Below, piece after piece: positions 51,559-60,842 of a stretch of 64,000 nucleotides of DNA. The notes below the pieces were generated by a model that was not told where the DNA came from, searched no databases, and saw only the letters and a program-made list of their open reading frames with translations. The number at the start of each line of letters is the position of its first letter. Positions within the stretch are counted from its first letter, which is position 1. This stretch comes from JAGGSN01 sp965603725 (GTDB taxonomy: Bacteria; Zixibacteria; MSB-5A5; UBA10806; 4484-95). The stretch lies in NCBI GenBank assembly GCA_965603725.1, contig CBFDEC010000001.1:79264-143263 (forward strand), in the 5' to 3' direction. The position numbers and the translations under genes are program-made.

Positions 51559-52403
51559 TCTTTAAAAAATTGCAGATATACCAGACGAATCTCCCTGTCT
51601 AAGGCTTTATTTTCATAGCCAATATCTTCGCGGTTCATGCGGTTGAGCAACAGGTTTTTAAAATCGATTTCAAGAGAAAGCTCAGGTGTTATATACCAGG
51701 CAAGGCCAACATTCAAATAGCCTCTGCCCCTGCCAAAAATTCCGGAAGGCTTGTTATCGTTTATGGCGAAATCGTACTCGGCCAAAAAAATCAGATTATA
51801 CCCGAAACTGGCCGCCATGCCGCTAAAAAAATTAGGATCCGAATCGATGCCGTTCTCAAGTGAATAATTGATGCCGCCATGAAGACTGAATTTGTTAAGG
51901 TGTATTGGATATCTTTTTGAAAATGCTAAGTAGAAACCGGGAGATTTGACGAAATGTCGGTCTTCTTCATAGCCTAAAGTTGAATCCTGTTCACGGAAAA
52001 GACCATATCCTAAGGAACTGAAACCGATAGTGGTCTGTGGAAATGAGTTGGTTTCTTCTATCAGACAGTAACGGATTTTAAAAGAGATGCGGGGACTCCA
52101 TTCGGGGGTTCCCTCGGAAAGTATCTTTTCACCGCCATAAGCAATGCCTATGGAAAACCTGTGAGCCAGACCGATACACAAGGATGTTTGAACGCCGGAT
52201 TCGGGGATAGTTCTGACATCAATATCGAACGAGCTGCGCGGCAGCATATGAGCGGTAGGAGTGTCAATCAGCCATCGAATATCGCATCGAGCCGGCGGAA
52301 TAGGTGTATATTCATCATCAGTCAAACCATAATCAGTCTGTCCGGTCTGGCCAAATGCTGTAATGGCAGACAATACAATGCAGAATCCCAAAAATATTTT
52401 CAT
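51555..52403 (-). CDS. Hypothetical outer-membrane beta-barrel
   Basis: 282 residues from ATG 52403 (GGAGG 4 nt before it; the ATG at 52406 is the alternative). Signal peptide ends near ITAFGQ. The body is a run of amphipathic strands (HMLPRSSFDIDVRTIPE, GLAHRFSIGIAYGG, LNVGLAWYITPELSLEIDFKNLLLN) and ends in LVYLQFFKD, so about 12-14 strands. No TonB plug. Likely forms a small barrel with the neighbouring lipoprotein and FadL-like protein; function unknown. Confidence 0.65.
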   Translation of the reverse strand: MKIFLGFCIVLSAITAFGQTGQTDYGLTDDEYTPIPPARCDIRWLIDTPTAHMLPRSSFDIDVRTIPESGVQTSLCIGLAHRFSIGIAYGGEKILSEGTPEWSPRISFKIRYCLIEETNSFPQTTIGFSSLGYGLFREQDSTLGYEEDRHFVKSPGFYLAFSKRYPIHLNKFSLHGGINYSLENGIDSDPNFFSGMAASFGYNLIFLAEYDFAINDNKPSGIFGRGRGYLNVGLAWYITPELSLEIDFKNLLLNRMNREDIGYENKALDREIRLVYLQFFKD

Positions 52404-52690
52404 CATTCCTCCGGAAGCCGATTGTATCATCAAAACTAAACTCTGTCAAACATTTTAAGGGAGATTTGTCTGTTATATTATCAAAGAACCATAACAATAA
52501 AAAGCAAAGGCTGTGCCAGAACTCCATGAGGGCATAAGCGCTTTACAATCAAGATGTTAAATCAGAGCATTATTGCTTATATAAAGAATAATTGCACATT
52601 AATTGTGCTTGCTCAAGGGAGAATGCACTAATCTTTATAGTTGGAAATCTTTTTCGAAGCGCAGTAATTGCTCTCACGAGCAGTTTCGCG

Positions 52691-52718
52691 CCGTCAGGAA
52701 CCCCTTCCTGACGGTTTT
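52691..52718 (+). terminator. Terminator-like hairpin without an upstream plus-strand gene
   Basis: CCGTCAGGAA (52691-52700) and TTCCTGACGG (52705-52714) with loop CCCC, then TTTT. Because no plus-strand gene precedes it, it may be a repeat of the palindromic type rather than a working terminator. Confidence 0.45.
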
Positions 52719-52794
52719 ATGCAGCCGAGCTGTCTCGAGTTAGGAAAGGTCGTGCCACTTATATGAGGTTCCCGACTTCGTTTAGAAGCCGAGC

Positions 52795-52844
52795 AGTAGG
52801 ACAGGTTTTCAACCTGTCCGGACAGACTGAAAGTCTATCCTACT
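52795..52844. repeat. Branched palindromic repeat, AGTAGGA/TCCTACT arms
   Basis: Outer arms 52795-52801 and 52838-52844 enclose GGACAGGTT/AACCTGTCC (52799-52819) and AGACT/AGTCT (52824-52836). Same plan as 42539-42604 but different inner sequence. Confidence 0.65.
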
Positions 52845-53013
52845 TAGCCTTGCGATCTATATGTTTACATGTTGGTTTACGGATGTCTATTTGTTTTTCA
52901 GGGGTCCGCCCGCGGCGGGCGAAGCAGTCTCAAAGCACAATCGCATGACCATGAATATCATGCAAAACCATTTATTGAGACAGCCTCCAAAGACATAACA
53001 CTGCCTGGATTCT

Positions 53014-53739
53014 CTAACGCTCCCAGCGTTTAAATATATCCAGAAGAAAATCCTTGATAGTATCACAAACCGACTTGAAGTAATCATTTGCTTTTTGTCT
53101 GTCGAAATCAAGCGCGCCGGTGTTTTCCTTATAAATCAAAATAGATGAGGGGATGGGGTAGACATTGGTTCCGGGTTTCACATGATAAAGCATGTCAGGG
53201 TTATACATGTCTTCATGGATAGTATCGGGCGCACAGGCAATCATAGCGGCGGTTTCATCTACTGCGCCATGTCCTCCCGACGTATCGTAATATTTTTCGG
53301 TCTGTTCTTCACATAAATCCCACCAGTGAATTACCGCCGTTTTAGCGCTGGTTTTTTCATGTACTTCATAGGCGGCCTGTTTTAATTCATTATTTTGTCC
53401 GCCATGTCCGTTTATTACCACGATCTCTTTCATTCCGCATTTTGCAAACGAGAACAGCAATTCTGTAATAAATGCCTTAAAAGTAGAGGGGGTGATTGTC
53501 AATGAACCAGGATATTTCAAAAGCGACCTGGTTATGCCATAGTATACTGTTGGCGCTATGATGGCTTTAATTTCGGGGGCAATCCTTTCAGCTATGGTTT
53601 TGGGGATGATATTATCAGTGCCCAGGGGTGTTACGCCATGCGCTTCGATAGTTCCTACTGGCAGGATAACTCTTGTATAACCCCGTTTTTGCAGGTCTTC
53701 AAATTCTTTCCAGTTAAGCCTGTTCCATCTAAGTTCCAT
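53014..53739 (-). CDS. Creatininase-family amidohydrolase
   Basis: 241 residues from ATG 53739 (AAGGAG upstream). The metal-site motifs are all visible: GTIEAHGVTPLGTD, VINGHGGQNNELK and SGGHGAVDETAAMIA. Family members open cyclic amides such as creatinine or act in cofactor (mycofactocin, FAPy) metabolism. The specific substrate is unknown. Last gene of a six-gene operon; it is 4 bp from the membrane protein gene upstream. Confidence 0.85.
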   Translation of the reverse strand: MELRWNRLNWKEFEDLQKRGYTRVILPVGTIEAHGVTPLGTDNIIPKTIAERIAPEIKAIIAPTVYYGITRSLLKYPGSLTITPSTFKAFITELLFSFAKCGMKEIVVINGHGGQNNELKQAAYEVHEKTSAKTAVIHWWDLCEEQTEKYYDTSGGHGAVDETAAMIACAPDTIHEDMYNPDMLYHVKPGTNVYPIPSSILIYKENTGALDFDRQKANDYFKSVCDTIKDFLLDIFKRWER

Positions 53740-53743
53740 AATT

Positions 53744-54565
53744 TTACTCCTTGAAAAGCTTGACATTCAAATTTATTTGGAAAGCTTCAAAATAAGACCA
53801 GGTAAAAATCATAAACTGCTGAACAGCCAGCATGAGAAGAAAAGCAATCAGTCCAAATTCCAGCCTGGTAATTAAGATCATCACATAGAATAACATTGTC
53901 ATTGATGCTAAAGTCATGAATCCGGTTAGTATATTCAAGGCTAAAAAATATTTCAGCTTGCCGAATATTTTTTTTGAGGAGGCTATGGCAAATCTTAAAG
54001 AAGAATTGTTATTTTGAATCTGGATAAATCTCAGGTTTATTAAATAGCCGGCTAATATGAATATGGCTAATAATATCACAACAAGACGAACGATCCAGCC
54101 GGCTGTTTCACCCAGGACGATTGTAAACAGCGCGCTCAGAAAACGACCTATAAGATCGCCCAGGGAAATAATAAAGATATAAGGCAGTATCGCTGTAATG
54201 GCAATTTTTATGAATCCTTTAAAATATCTTCCGCAAGCTTCGAGAAATCCTTGCTTTGGACTGCTATCGATATCAAAAGCAGATGCACAGATTCCGCCGT
54301 AAATAAATTGTACAATTAAAAAGTAAAGCAATCCAACAATCAATGAAAGCAGAATTATAACTGAAAATAAATCACGGGAGCTCCAAAGGAACTCAGCCAG
54401 CATAAGACCTCCGGGAACCGGCCAGAGATCATCAGCCAACCGTGAAAATCCAAACGCCTCGTTGAAGTAGACGAACAACGGCAGCGCTATTACCAGAACA
54501 GCGATTGTTTTTACGGCATAGAGTACTAAAGCGGGCCAAAAAGATTTTATAACCGGCGAACTCAT
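53744..54565 (-). CDS. Hypothetical polytopic membrane protein
   Basis: 273 residues with five to six membrane helices (TIAVLVIALPLFVYF, VIILLSLIVGLLYFLIV, IAITAILPYIFIISLG, VRLVVILLAIFILAGYLI, LALNILTGFMTLASMTMLF) and the broad pattern of DUF4013-like multispan proteins. No catalytic motif. Overlaps the M1 gene by 4 bp, so it could help localise or fold products of this operon. Confidence 0.65.
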   Translation of the reverse strand: MSSPVIKSFWPALVLYAVKTIAVLVIALPLFVYFNEAFGFSRLADDLWPVPGGLMLAEFLWSSRDLFSVIILLSLIVGLLYFLIVQFIYGGICASAFDIDSSPKQGFLEACGRYFKGFIKIAITAILPYIFIISLGDLIGRFLSALFTIVLGETAGWIVRLVVILLAIFILAGYLINLRFIQIQNNNSSLRFAIASSKKIFGKLKYFLALNILTGFMTLASMTMLFYVMILITRLEFGLIAFLLMLAVQQFMIFTWSYFEAFQINLNVKLFKE

Positions 54566-56436
54566 AAAAGCCCCAGCACAGCAAACACCATCTGCATTAT
54601 AAAGCCCAGGCTCGAGGCAAAAGAAAAAACTGGCAGCGATTCCGGTTGAGCCTTGCGGGAATTATTAGCCAGGTTTTCATCTATTAAATAGCAATAACCC
54701 GTATCGATTGCCGCCCAGATTGCCGGCGTTTCAGATTCAAATTTAAACAGTTTATATTTCTCCTCGCCATTCCAATCCTGACCGGCGGTTTCACCATTGT
54801 CATAACCAACAACTATTTTTTGCGGTAAAATGCCCTCATAATGCCTCTGCACCTCGACGACCGTTTCGTAATATTCAGAATGAGCGGCATCATCGCTTGA
54901 GGCTTTAGTCAGTTTGCTCGATTGTATTGATACGACTTCATAGTCGACCCGGGCAACGCCGAAAATATAACTATCAAAAAACCATTCAAGATTTTGGCTG
55001 GCGCCGTTTTCAAAACTTTCCTGAAGATCGTAAGTGTCGGGATGCTTGAATCTGTAATTTATTGCAAAATCTTTAAGCGCATCATCGAATGTTTCTTTGC
55101 CGAGTACTCCCTCCAATGTCTTTATTGTCGCGGCCGCCCGTCCATAGACATTGAGAAAATAGCTGTTGCCATGAAACTCATCGCTTGACGTTACCAGCGG
55201 GTCCAGTGTTTTTGCCAGGCGGACCGCCAATAAACTGAAATCGGTAAATGATACTTTGACGCCCCATCTATCGATCATAGTTGCCTGGCCATAAATCTGC
55301 TCCATTGCCCGGTCGGTCAGGTATGATACAAATCCCTCATCAAGCCAGGGTTCGTTGGCTTCATTGGTAGCGATTGCTGCATAGAACCACTGGTGAGCCG
55401 TTTCATGAATTGCGGTCATAGGAAGCCTCCACTTCCCTCGTCTACCTTTGCTAAATGGCATTATCACCATCCCGGGAAGTTCCATTCCGCCAGCGCCGGG
55501 ATTAAAATCAACAAAGATAAAATCCGTGTATGGATACCGAAACAGCTTGTCGTTAAAATAGTCCAGTGAGCCGGTGATGGCTTTTTTTAATTCAATTAGC
55601 TTGTTCTCATCTTTTTGCAGATACAAAAGGGAAATATTTATCTCATCATGTATAAACGATTTAACCGTCCAGGCTGGACCACAAACAAAAGCGAAATCGA
55701 TAACCCATTCGGCAGACATGGAAAAATATGCATTTCCATCAAAAACAGAATCCGGCTTAGCTATCCCGGCAGTTGAAGCGAGCATAAAATTTTCAGGCAG
55801 TGTCAGATTTACACGATAGTTGGAAAAGTTGGAGAAGAATTCAGTATTGACGCTGTAATCGAAAACTACTGGTTTGCCTTTTTGATAGCCTGCTAATATC
55901 GGATGCCAGTGTGAGAAAAGGTAGTTGCCGTTGTCATCATAACCATACCGCATAATTAACTCTGGTATTTTTATTTTAAATTGCATTTTTATCTCTGATA
56001 TCGAACTTAGAGGAAGCTCTTTGGCCGGATACAGATACAACAATGTTTCCTCAAGCCTGATAGAATCGGGCTGACAGCCATCGATTGTGATTGAATCGCA
56101 TTCTATATAACCCGGGTTTTCAATAATTCCAGCTTTAATTCTGCCGCTTCCTGAAGCCATCAAAGTTAGCGTGTCTTTGAATGCATTAGGATACAAATGA
56201 AAAATTATTACATCCAGCGAATGATTGGTGAGATTGTAAAACCGGGCAGACTCATGTCCATATAACATCCGGGAGGATGTATCAAGGACTGCGTCGATGA
56301 CATAATCAGCCGGAAGTTCAGAGCTTAAATCGCCCGCTTTAACAGTAATTCCATAACCGGACATCAAAATTAAAATAGACAACATCAATAGATGTAAGAT
56401 GAATGAACGTATATTAAAACCGTAAAAAAATTTCAT
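54562..56436 (-). CDS. M1-family metallopeptidase, membrane-anchored
   Basis: 624 residues. Signal-like N-terminus, an N-terminal beta domain (GHESARFYNLTNHSLDVIIFH), then the gluzincin site HETAHQWFYAAIATNEANEPWLDEGF (H-E-x2-H-x18-E). The M1 exopeptidase GAMEN loop appears as GGMELPGM. A C-terminal hydrophobic stretch (FIMQMVFAVLGLL) may anchor it in the membrane, which is unusual for M1 enzymes. Cleaves N-terminal amino acids or peptides outside the cytoplasm. Overlaps neighbours by 4 bp. Confidence 0.85.
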   Translation of the reverse strand: MKFFYGFNIRSFILHLLMLSILILMSGYGITVKAGDLSSELPADYVIDAVLDTSSRMLYGHESARFYNLTNHSLDVIIFHLYPNAFKDTLTLMASGSGRIKAGIIENPGYIECDSITIDGCQPDSIRLEETLLYLYPAKELPLSSISEIKMQFKIKIPELIMRYGYDDNGNYLFSHWHPILAGYQKGKPVVFDYSVNTEFFSNFSNYRVNLTLPENFMLASTAGIAKPDSVFDGNAYFSMSAEWVIDFAFVCGPAWTVKSFIHDEINISLLYLQKDENKLIELKKAITGSLDYFNDKLFRYPYTDFIFVDFNPGAGGMELPGMVIMPFSKGRRGKWRLPMTAIHETAHQWFYAAIATNEANEPWLDEGFVSYLTDRAMEQIYGQATMIDRWGVKVSFTDFSLLAVRLAKTLDPLVTSSDEFHGNSYFLNVYGRAAATIKTLEGVLGKETFDDALKDFAINYRFKHPDTYDLQESFENGASQNLEWFFDSYIFGVARVDYEVVSIQSSKLTKASSDDAAHSEYYETVVEVQRHYEGILPQKIVVGYDNGETAGQDWNGEEKYKLFKFESETPAIWAAIDTGYCYLIDENLANNSRKAQPESLPVFSFASSLGFIMQMVFAVLGLL

Positions 56437-57215
56437 TCCGATACTATATAATTTCTCAATACCCCGATTTTTTCTATTTCGATTTCCACCTGATCGCCCT
56501 CTTTTAAAGGACCAACCCCTTCGGGAGTGCCGGTTGAGATAATATCACCCGGGTATAATGTCATAACCTTTGAGATAAAACTTATAACTTCAGCAGTTTT
56601 TCTGATCATCAGCTTCGTGTTGCTTTTCTGCACCACCTTTCCATTAAGCCGCGTCTGGATATCCAGTGATGAGGCATCGATGCCCGTGATGATATATGGT
56701 CCGACAGGGCAGAATGTATCGAATCCTTTCCCTCTTGTCCACTGGTTATCTTTTTTCTGAATGTTGCGGGCAGTCACATCGTTTAAGCAGGTGTAACCGA
56801 AAATACCAGCTTCAGCCTGTTCCATTGATGCGTATTTGAGCTTTTTGCTGATCACAGCCGCCAACTCACCCTCATAATCAACCCTGTCGACCCAGCCCGG
56901 CAGAACAATATTTTCGTGATGCCCAATCAAAGCTGAGGGCGGTTTAAAAAACAACACCGGCTCCTCGGGGATTTGAGACAATGTACTTTCGGCGACATGT
57001 TTGGCATAATTTAGACCGACACAGATAATCTTTTGCGGAACACAGGGCGGCAAAAATTGAATTGCATCGAGAGGAAATGAAATATCTTCAACAGTGTATT
57101 GACTAAAAATATCGCCGCTTATCGGGTAGACTTTATTGTCAGCAACACATCCAGAATCTGTGTATTCATTTGCTTTAAACCGAAGGAAACAATCGGGCTT
57201 ATAATCATTATCCAT
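56433..57215 (-). CDS. Fumarylacetoacetate hydrolase family protein
   Basis: 260 residues. Metal-binding and family motifs: CVGLNYAKHV, LFFKPPSALIGH, VDYEGELAAVISKK and GDIISTGTPEGVGPL. The family hydrolyses or decarboxylates beta-diketones and 2-oxo acids (FAH, HpaG, ODx). The reaction here is not determined. Overlaps the M1 gene by 4 bp and the HDAC gene by 8 bp. Confidence 0.88.
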   Translation of the reverse strand: MDNDYKPDCFLRFKANEYTDSGCVADNKVYPISGDIFSQYTVEDISFPLDAIQFLPPCVPQKIICVGLNYAKHVAESTLSQIPEEPVLFFKPPSALIGHHENIVLPGWVDRVDYEGELAAVISKKLKYASMEQAEAGIFGYTCLNDVTARNIQKKDNQWTRGKGFDTFCPVGPYIITGIDASSLDIQTRLNGKVVQKSNTKLMIRKTAEVISFISKVMTLYPGDIISTGTPEGVGPLKEGDQVEIEIEKIGVLRNYIVSE

Positions 57216-58137
57216 CGTTTAATACCTTCAAGTGGAGTTTAACAGCTTCAGTTAATCCGTAAAGATCATATCCGCCTTCAAGCGCCGAGACAATTTTTCC
57301 CCGGCTGTATTCTTTGGCGGACTCAACAATCATCCGGGTCATCTCGCCAAAAAACTCCATCGAAAGCTGAATACCTGCCAGGTGATCCTCGATATAAGCG
57401 TCGAACCCGGCAGATATCATTATCAGTTCCGGTTTAAAATCATCAATAGCCGGCAGGATAATATCTAAAAAAGCCTTTCCGTAATCGTCATCGCTACTGC
57501 CTGATTTCATCGGCAGGTTGATAGTATAGCCTTTTCCCTCGCCTTCTCCAGTTTCATCAGCGCTGCCCGAACCGGGGTAAAAAGGGTATTGGTGAAGTGA
57601 TATATACTGGACCTGTGGATTGTTATAGAAAGCCTTTTGTGTGCCATTGCCGTGATGAACGTCCCAGTCTATTATAGTGACTTTTTCAGCCAGACCGTTA
57701 GCCAGGGCATAAGCCGCTCCAATGGCAATATTATTAAAGATACAAAATCCCATTGCCCTATCGGGTTCGGCATGATGACCGGGCGGGCGGACCGCACAGA
57801 ATGATCGATTGTTTTCAGCAAGGCAGGAAAACCTGACCGCTTCGATAACAGCGCCGACTGCCTTTAAGGAGGCTTCTTTGGTGGCTGGTGAAAAAGCAGT
57901 GTCCGGATCAAGCATTATAATGCGATCTGGATACAGGCCGCTGATATAGTCAAAATATTCTGGGATATGGATTAATTCTATTTCCTCACGATTTGCCTGA
58001 GGACAACTCGACTCAATGCGGAGCTCTGATATCGATGTAAAAGCCCGCGTAACCGCTTCCAACCGGGATGGCGATTCGGGATGCCAGGAGCCGGTATCAT
58101 GTTTAATAAAAGCAGGATCGGTAAAAACTTTTAACAA
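57208..58137 (-). CDS. Histone-deacetylase-family amidohydrolase
   Basis: 309 residues starting at TTG 58137. Motifs for the zinc pocket: RPPGHHAEPDRAMGFC (tandem His), IIDWDVHHGNGTQ (D and H ligands), SAGFDAY and the Tyr region ALEGGYDLYG. Bacterial members remove acetyl groups from polyamines or acetoin-related molecules. Acyl substrate unknown. Two bp separate it from the M16 gene. Confidence 0.88.
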   Translation of the reverse strand: MLKVFTDPAFIKHDTGSWHPESPSRLEAVTRAFTSISELRIESSCPQANREEIELIHIPEYFDYISGLYPDRIIMLDPDTAFSPATKEASLKAVGAVIEAVRFSCLAENNRSFCAVRPPGHHAEPDRAMGFCIFNNIAIGAAYALANGLAEKVTIIDWDVHHGNGTQKAFYNNPQVQYISLHQYPFYPGSGSADETGEGEGKGYTINLPMKSGSSDDDYGKAFLDIILPAIDDFKPELIMISAGFDAYIEDHLAGIQLSMEFFGEMTRMIVESAKEYSRGKIVSALEGGYDLYGLTEAVKLHLKVLNDG

Positions 58138-58139
58138 AT

Positions 58140-60842
58140 TTATTCCCGTTCTTCGACTGTGGCGCCCCTACCCTCGATCATACCCAGACCATAATAGTCG
58201 GCGCTGAAATATTTTGTCGCAACCGCTAACACCTGTTCAGCCTGCACCTGATAAATCAAATCCGGGTATTCGTTAACCGCTTTAAATCCTTTTCCGGTCA
58301 GTTCCCATCGGGCATATAAATCGGCCTGGACTGCGTTAGGCTGTAAATAGATGCTGAATGAACCGGCGATGTAATTCTTTGCTCTTTGCAGTTCTTCATC
58401 GCTGAGCGGCTTATCTTTGAAACCGGTCAGGACATCGAGAGCGACCTGGCGCGCAGATACTGCATTTTCCGGAGAGGTCGCCATGCAGCATATGAACGAT
58501 CCTGTGAGAGCCCCCGATGACTGGTATCCATAAACAGAATAAGCAAGAGATCTCTTATCTCTGACCTCTGTCCACAAACGTCCTCCCATACCGCTGACGA
58601 TATTCTGGTAGATCTTTAAAGGTTCATAATCAGGGCTGGCATAATCGCAGGTGAAAAACGCAAATGCCTGCGCAGATTGCGCTTTATTCCGTTTCTTTAT
58701 TATCGAATGGATCGATGACAGTTTTACATCAGCTGATGGCGGCTCTGTTCTCCCGCTGGCATTCATTTCACTGAAATATTTAGAGGTTAGATCAACAGCT
58801 TCATCTAATGTTATATCACCAACAAAAACGATAACGAGATTACCGGTTGTAGCCAAGCTTGCGTGCATATTGAGAAGGTCATTTATATCTATCTTTTCGA
58901 TAGCTTCTATATTTCCCAGAGAGGGCATCCCGTACGGGTGGTTCTCATAAAGCGCCTGAGCGCAAAGTTCGATCGGATAGCTTCTCATGGAATCTTTTTG
59001 ACGATTAATTGCAGCCAGCAGATCCTTTTTCTCCTTTTGGAGTTCATCAGGTGGAAATGAGGGGTTCAATATTACCCGGGTGAAAATCGAAAATCCCTCC
59101 TCAAAATTCTTAGACATGCTTTCGAAAGTAAAACCGAAATAGTCTTTGTCGACTTCATAAGATATACTGCTTCCCATACCCTCGACAGCGCTGGCTATAT
59201 CGGCCGCGGACATGTTTGCTGTTCCCTTGATAGCTGTTTTCACCATCAATTGCGTTATACCGGAGTTATTCTCATTTTCGGTGAACCTGCCGCCGTAAAA
59301 GTAAGCGGCGGTCGATACAATCGGCAGTGAGTGATTTTCTCGGCAGATAACCGTTATACCGTTGCTTAAAACTTTTTTCTGTGCCGGTTGATCGGCCAGA
59401 TCTTGCCCGCCAACCGCTGGTGCTGTTATCTCCGGCGCTGTCCCAGGTTCGGACGGCTCATAACCTGCCTGGTATTTTGCCTGTGTTTCAGCAAGCAACC
59501 GGTTAAATTCTTCTGCAGAAAGTTCCTTATATTTATTATCAGCCGGCAGATATTCAAAAATTGAAGCGTTGTTAAGTGTAAAATATTTTACAGCAACTTT
59601 TTGAATGTCTTCGGCGGTTACGGCTCTTAGTTTATCCAGGTAGGTGTCAGCCAGCTTATAATCGCCATAGGCTTCATAAGAAGCATAATTTCTGGCCTGG
59701 CCATTTACTTCCTCTAGAGAATGAAGGTATGAAGACTCAAGCCGATTCAATGCTCTTTGAAGCTCTGCGCGGCTTACTTTATCGATTTTGAGCCGTTCTA
59801 CCTGCTCAAAAATGCCATTTATTAATTCCAACAATTTGCCTTTGTTCTGCTCGGCGCTGATTACAAAACATCCAAAATCCTTGTAGGCGTCATTATATGA
59901 TGATACCGATTGCGCCAGTCCCAGGTTTTCCTTGATCTCCTGGTAAAGACGAGAGGCACGGCCATCGCTTAAAATAGAATTAAGGACTGTTAACGGATAA
60001 TAATCGTCATCGAGCGCGCCGGGGACATGGAAACCGACATGTACGATATTGCGAGTTATATCTGCGGTCATCCGCCGGTATTTCAAAGCGTTCTGCGGCG
60101 GTTCTGAGGGAGAAAATTCTGTTTGGAATTCCCCTACCGGTATATCGCCATAATATTCTTCGATCAGCTTAAATGCCTGTGATTTGTCGATATCTCCTAC
60201 AATGGCAACAATAATGTTCTCAGGACGATATCGCGTCTGATAATAATTATACAGATAGTCTCGAGGCCAGCCTGCCACCTGCTCTTCATAACCCATCCGC
60301 CAGCGTCTGAGCCAATGTTTGTCAAAACCCAGCTCCATGAGTTTCTCATAAGAATACGCGTTGGGATTATCAAGTTTCCTTTTTATCTCCTGAATCACTA
60401 CTTTGGATTCCTTACGAAGCTCATCGGGATCGATAGCGCTGTTGACTAAAGCGTCAGATTGAATATCCAACCCCTTTTCAAACGATTTTGATGGCAGCAC
60501 GGTATAGTAAGTCGTCTGTTCGTATCCTGTACCGGCGTTGAGATAACCTCCTGCTGTCCGGGTCTCTCGGGCTAATTCGCCGACGCCTCTTCTTTTTGTA
60601 CCCTTGAAGAACATGTGTTCCAGCAAATGCGATATGCCGGTTATTGAGTCAGGCTCGTTGAAATAACCTGCCTTGACCAGGGTGACAATTGACACAACCG
60701 GAGACTTATGGTCTTCCTTGACCAGTACGGTCAAACCATTTTTCAGCACTTTTTTTGTAACCTCGCCCGCCGGTTTTTCACCACAGCCAATAAAGATTGC
60801 GCATACAACGATCAGAATTAATAAAACCTTAAGCTTTGTCAT
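58140..60842 (-). CDS. M16-family lipoprotein peptidase (two-domain)
   Basis: 900 residues with a lipobox (AIFIGC) and AAGGAG upstream. The first half (about 1-450) has the inverted zinc motif HLLEHMFFKGT (H-x2-E-H). The second half repeats the fold (GITQLMVKTAIKGTANMS) but without the zinc residues, so it is the clamp or non-catalytic partner, as in one-chain M16B pairs. It degrades peptides in the periplasm or outer membrane. First gene of the operon down to 53014. Confidence 0.9.
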   Translation of the reverse strand: MTKLKVLLILIVVCAIFIGCGEKPAGEVTKKVLKNGLTVLVKEDHKSPVVSIVTLVKAGYFNEPDSITGISHLLEHMFFKGTKRRGVGELARETRTAGGYLNAGTGYEQTTYYTVLPSKSFEKGLDIQSDALVNSAIDPDELRKESKVVIQEIKRKLDNPNAYSYEKLMELGFDKHWLRRWRMGYEEQVAGWPRDYLYNYYQTRYRPENIIVAIVGDIDKSQAFKLIEEYYGDIPVGEFQTEFSPSEPPQNALKYRRMTADITRNIVHVGFHVPGALDDDYYPLTVLNSILSDGRASRLYQEIKENLGLAQSVSSYNDAYKDFGCFVISAEQNKGKLLELINGIFEQVERLKIDKVSRAELQRALNRLESSYLHSLEEVNGQARNYASYEAYGDYKLADTYLDKLRAVTAEDIQKVAVKYFTLNNASIFEYLPADNKYKELSAEEFNRLLAETQAKYQAGYEPSEPGTAPEITAPAVGGQDLADQPAQKKVLSNGITVICRENHSLPIVSTAAYFYGGRFTENENNSGITQLMVKTAIKGTANMSAADIASAVEGMGSSISYEVDKDYFGFTFESMSKNFEEGFSIFTRVILNPSFPPDELQKEKKDLLAAINRQKDSMRSYPIELCAQALYENHPYGMPSLGNIEAIEKIDINDLLNMHASLATTGNLVIVFVGDITLDEAVDLTSKYFSEMNASGRTEPPSADVKLSSIHSIIKKRNKAQSAQAFAFFTCDYASPDYEPLKIYQNIVSGMGGRLWTEVRDKRSLAYSVYGYQSSGALTGSFICCMATSPENAVSARQVALDVLTGFKDKPLSDEELQRAKNYIAGSFSIYLQPNAVQADLYARWELTGKGFKAVNEYPDLIYQVQAEQVLAVATKYFSADYYGLGMIEGRGATVEERE

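Larger units (their letters stand above)
52434..53013. other. Repeat-bearing intergenic region
   Basis: 580-bp gap between minus-strand transcription units. Holds the hairpin CCGTCAGGAA/TTCCTGACGG followed by four Ts (52691-52718) and the branched palindrome 52795-52844. No ORF of substance. Confidence 0.55.

Noticed and set aside
53014..60842. Natural-product biosynthetic cluster
   Set aside because: No synthetase, ketosynthase, precursor peptide or tailoring core enzyme; all genes are hydrolases or membrane proteins.
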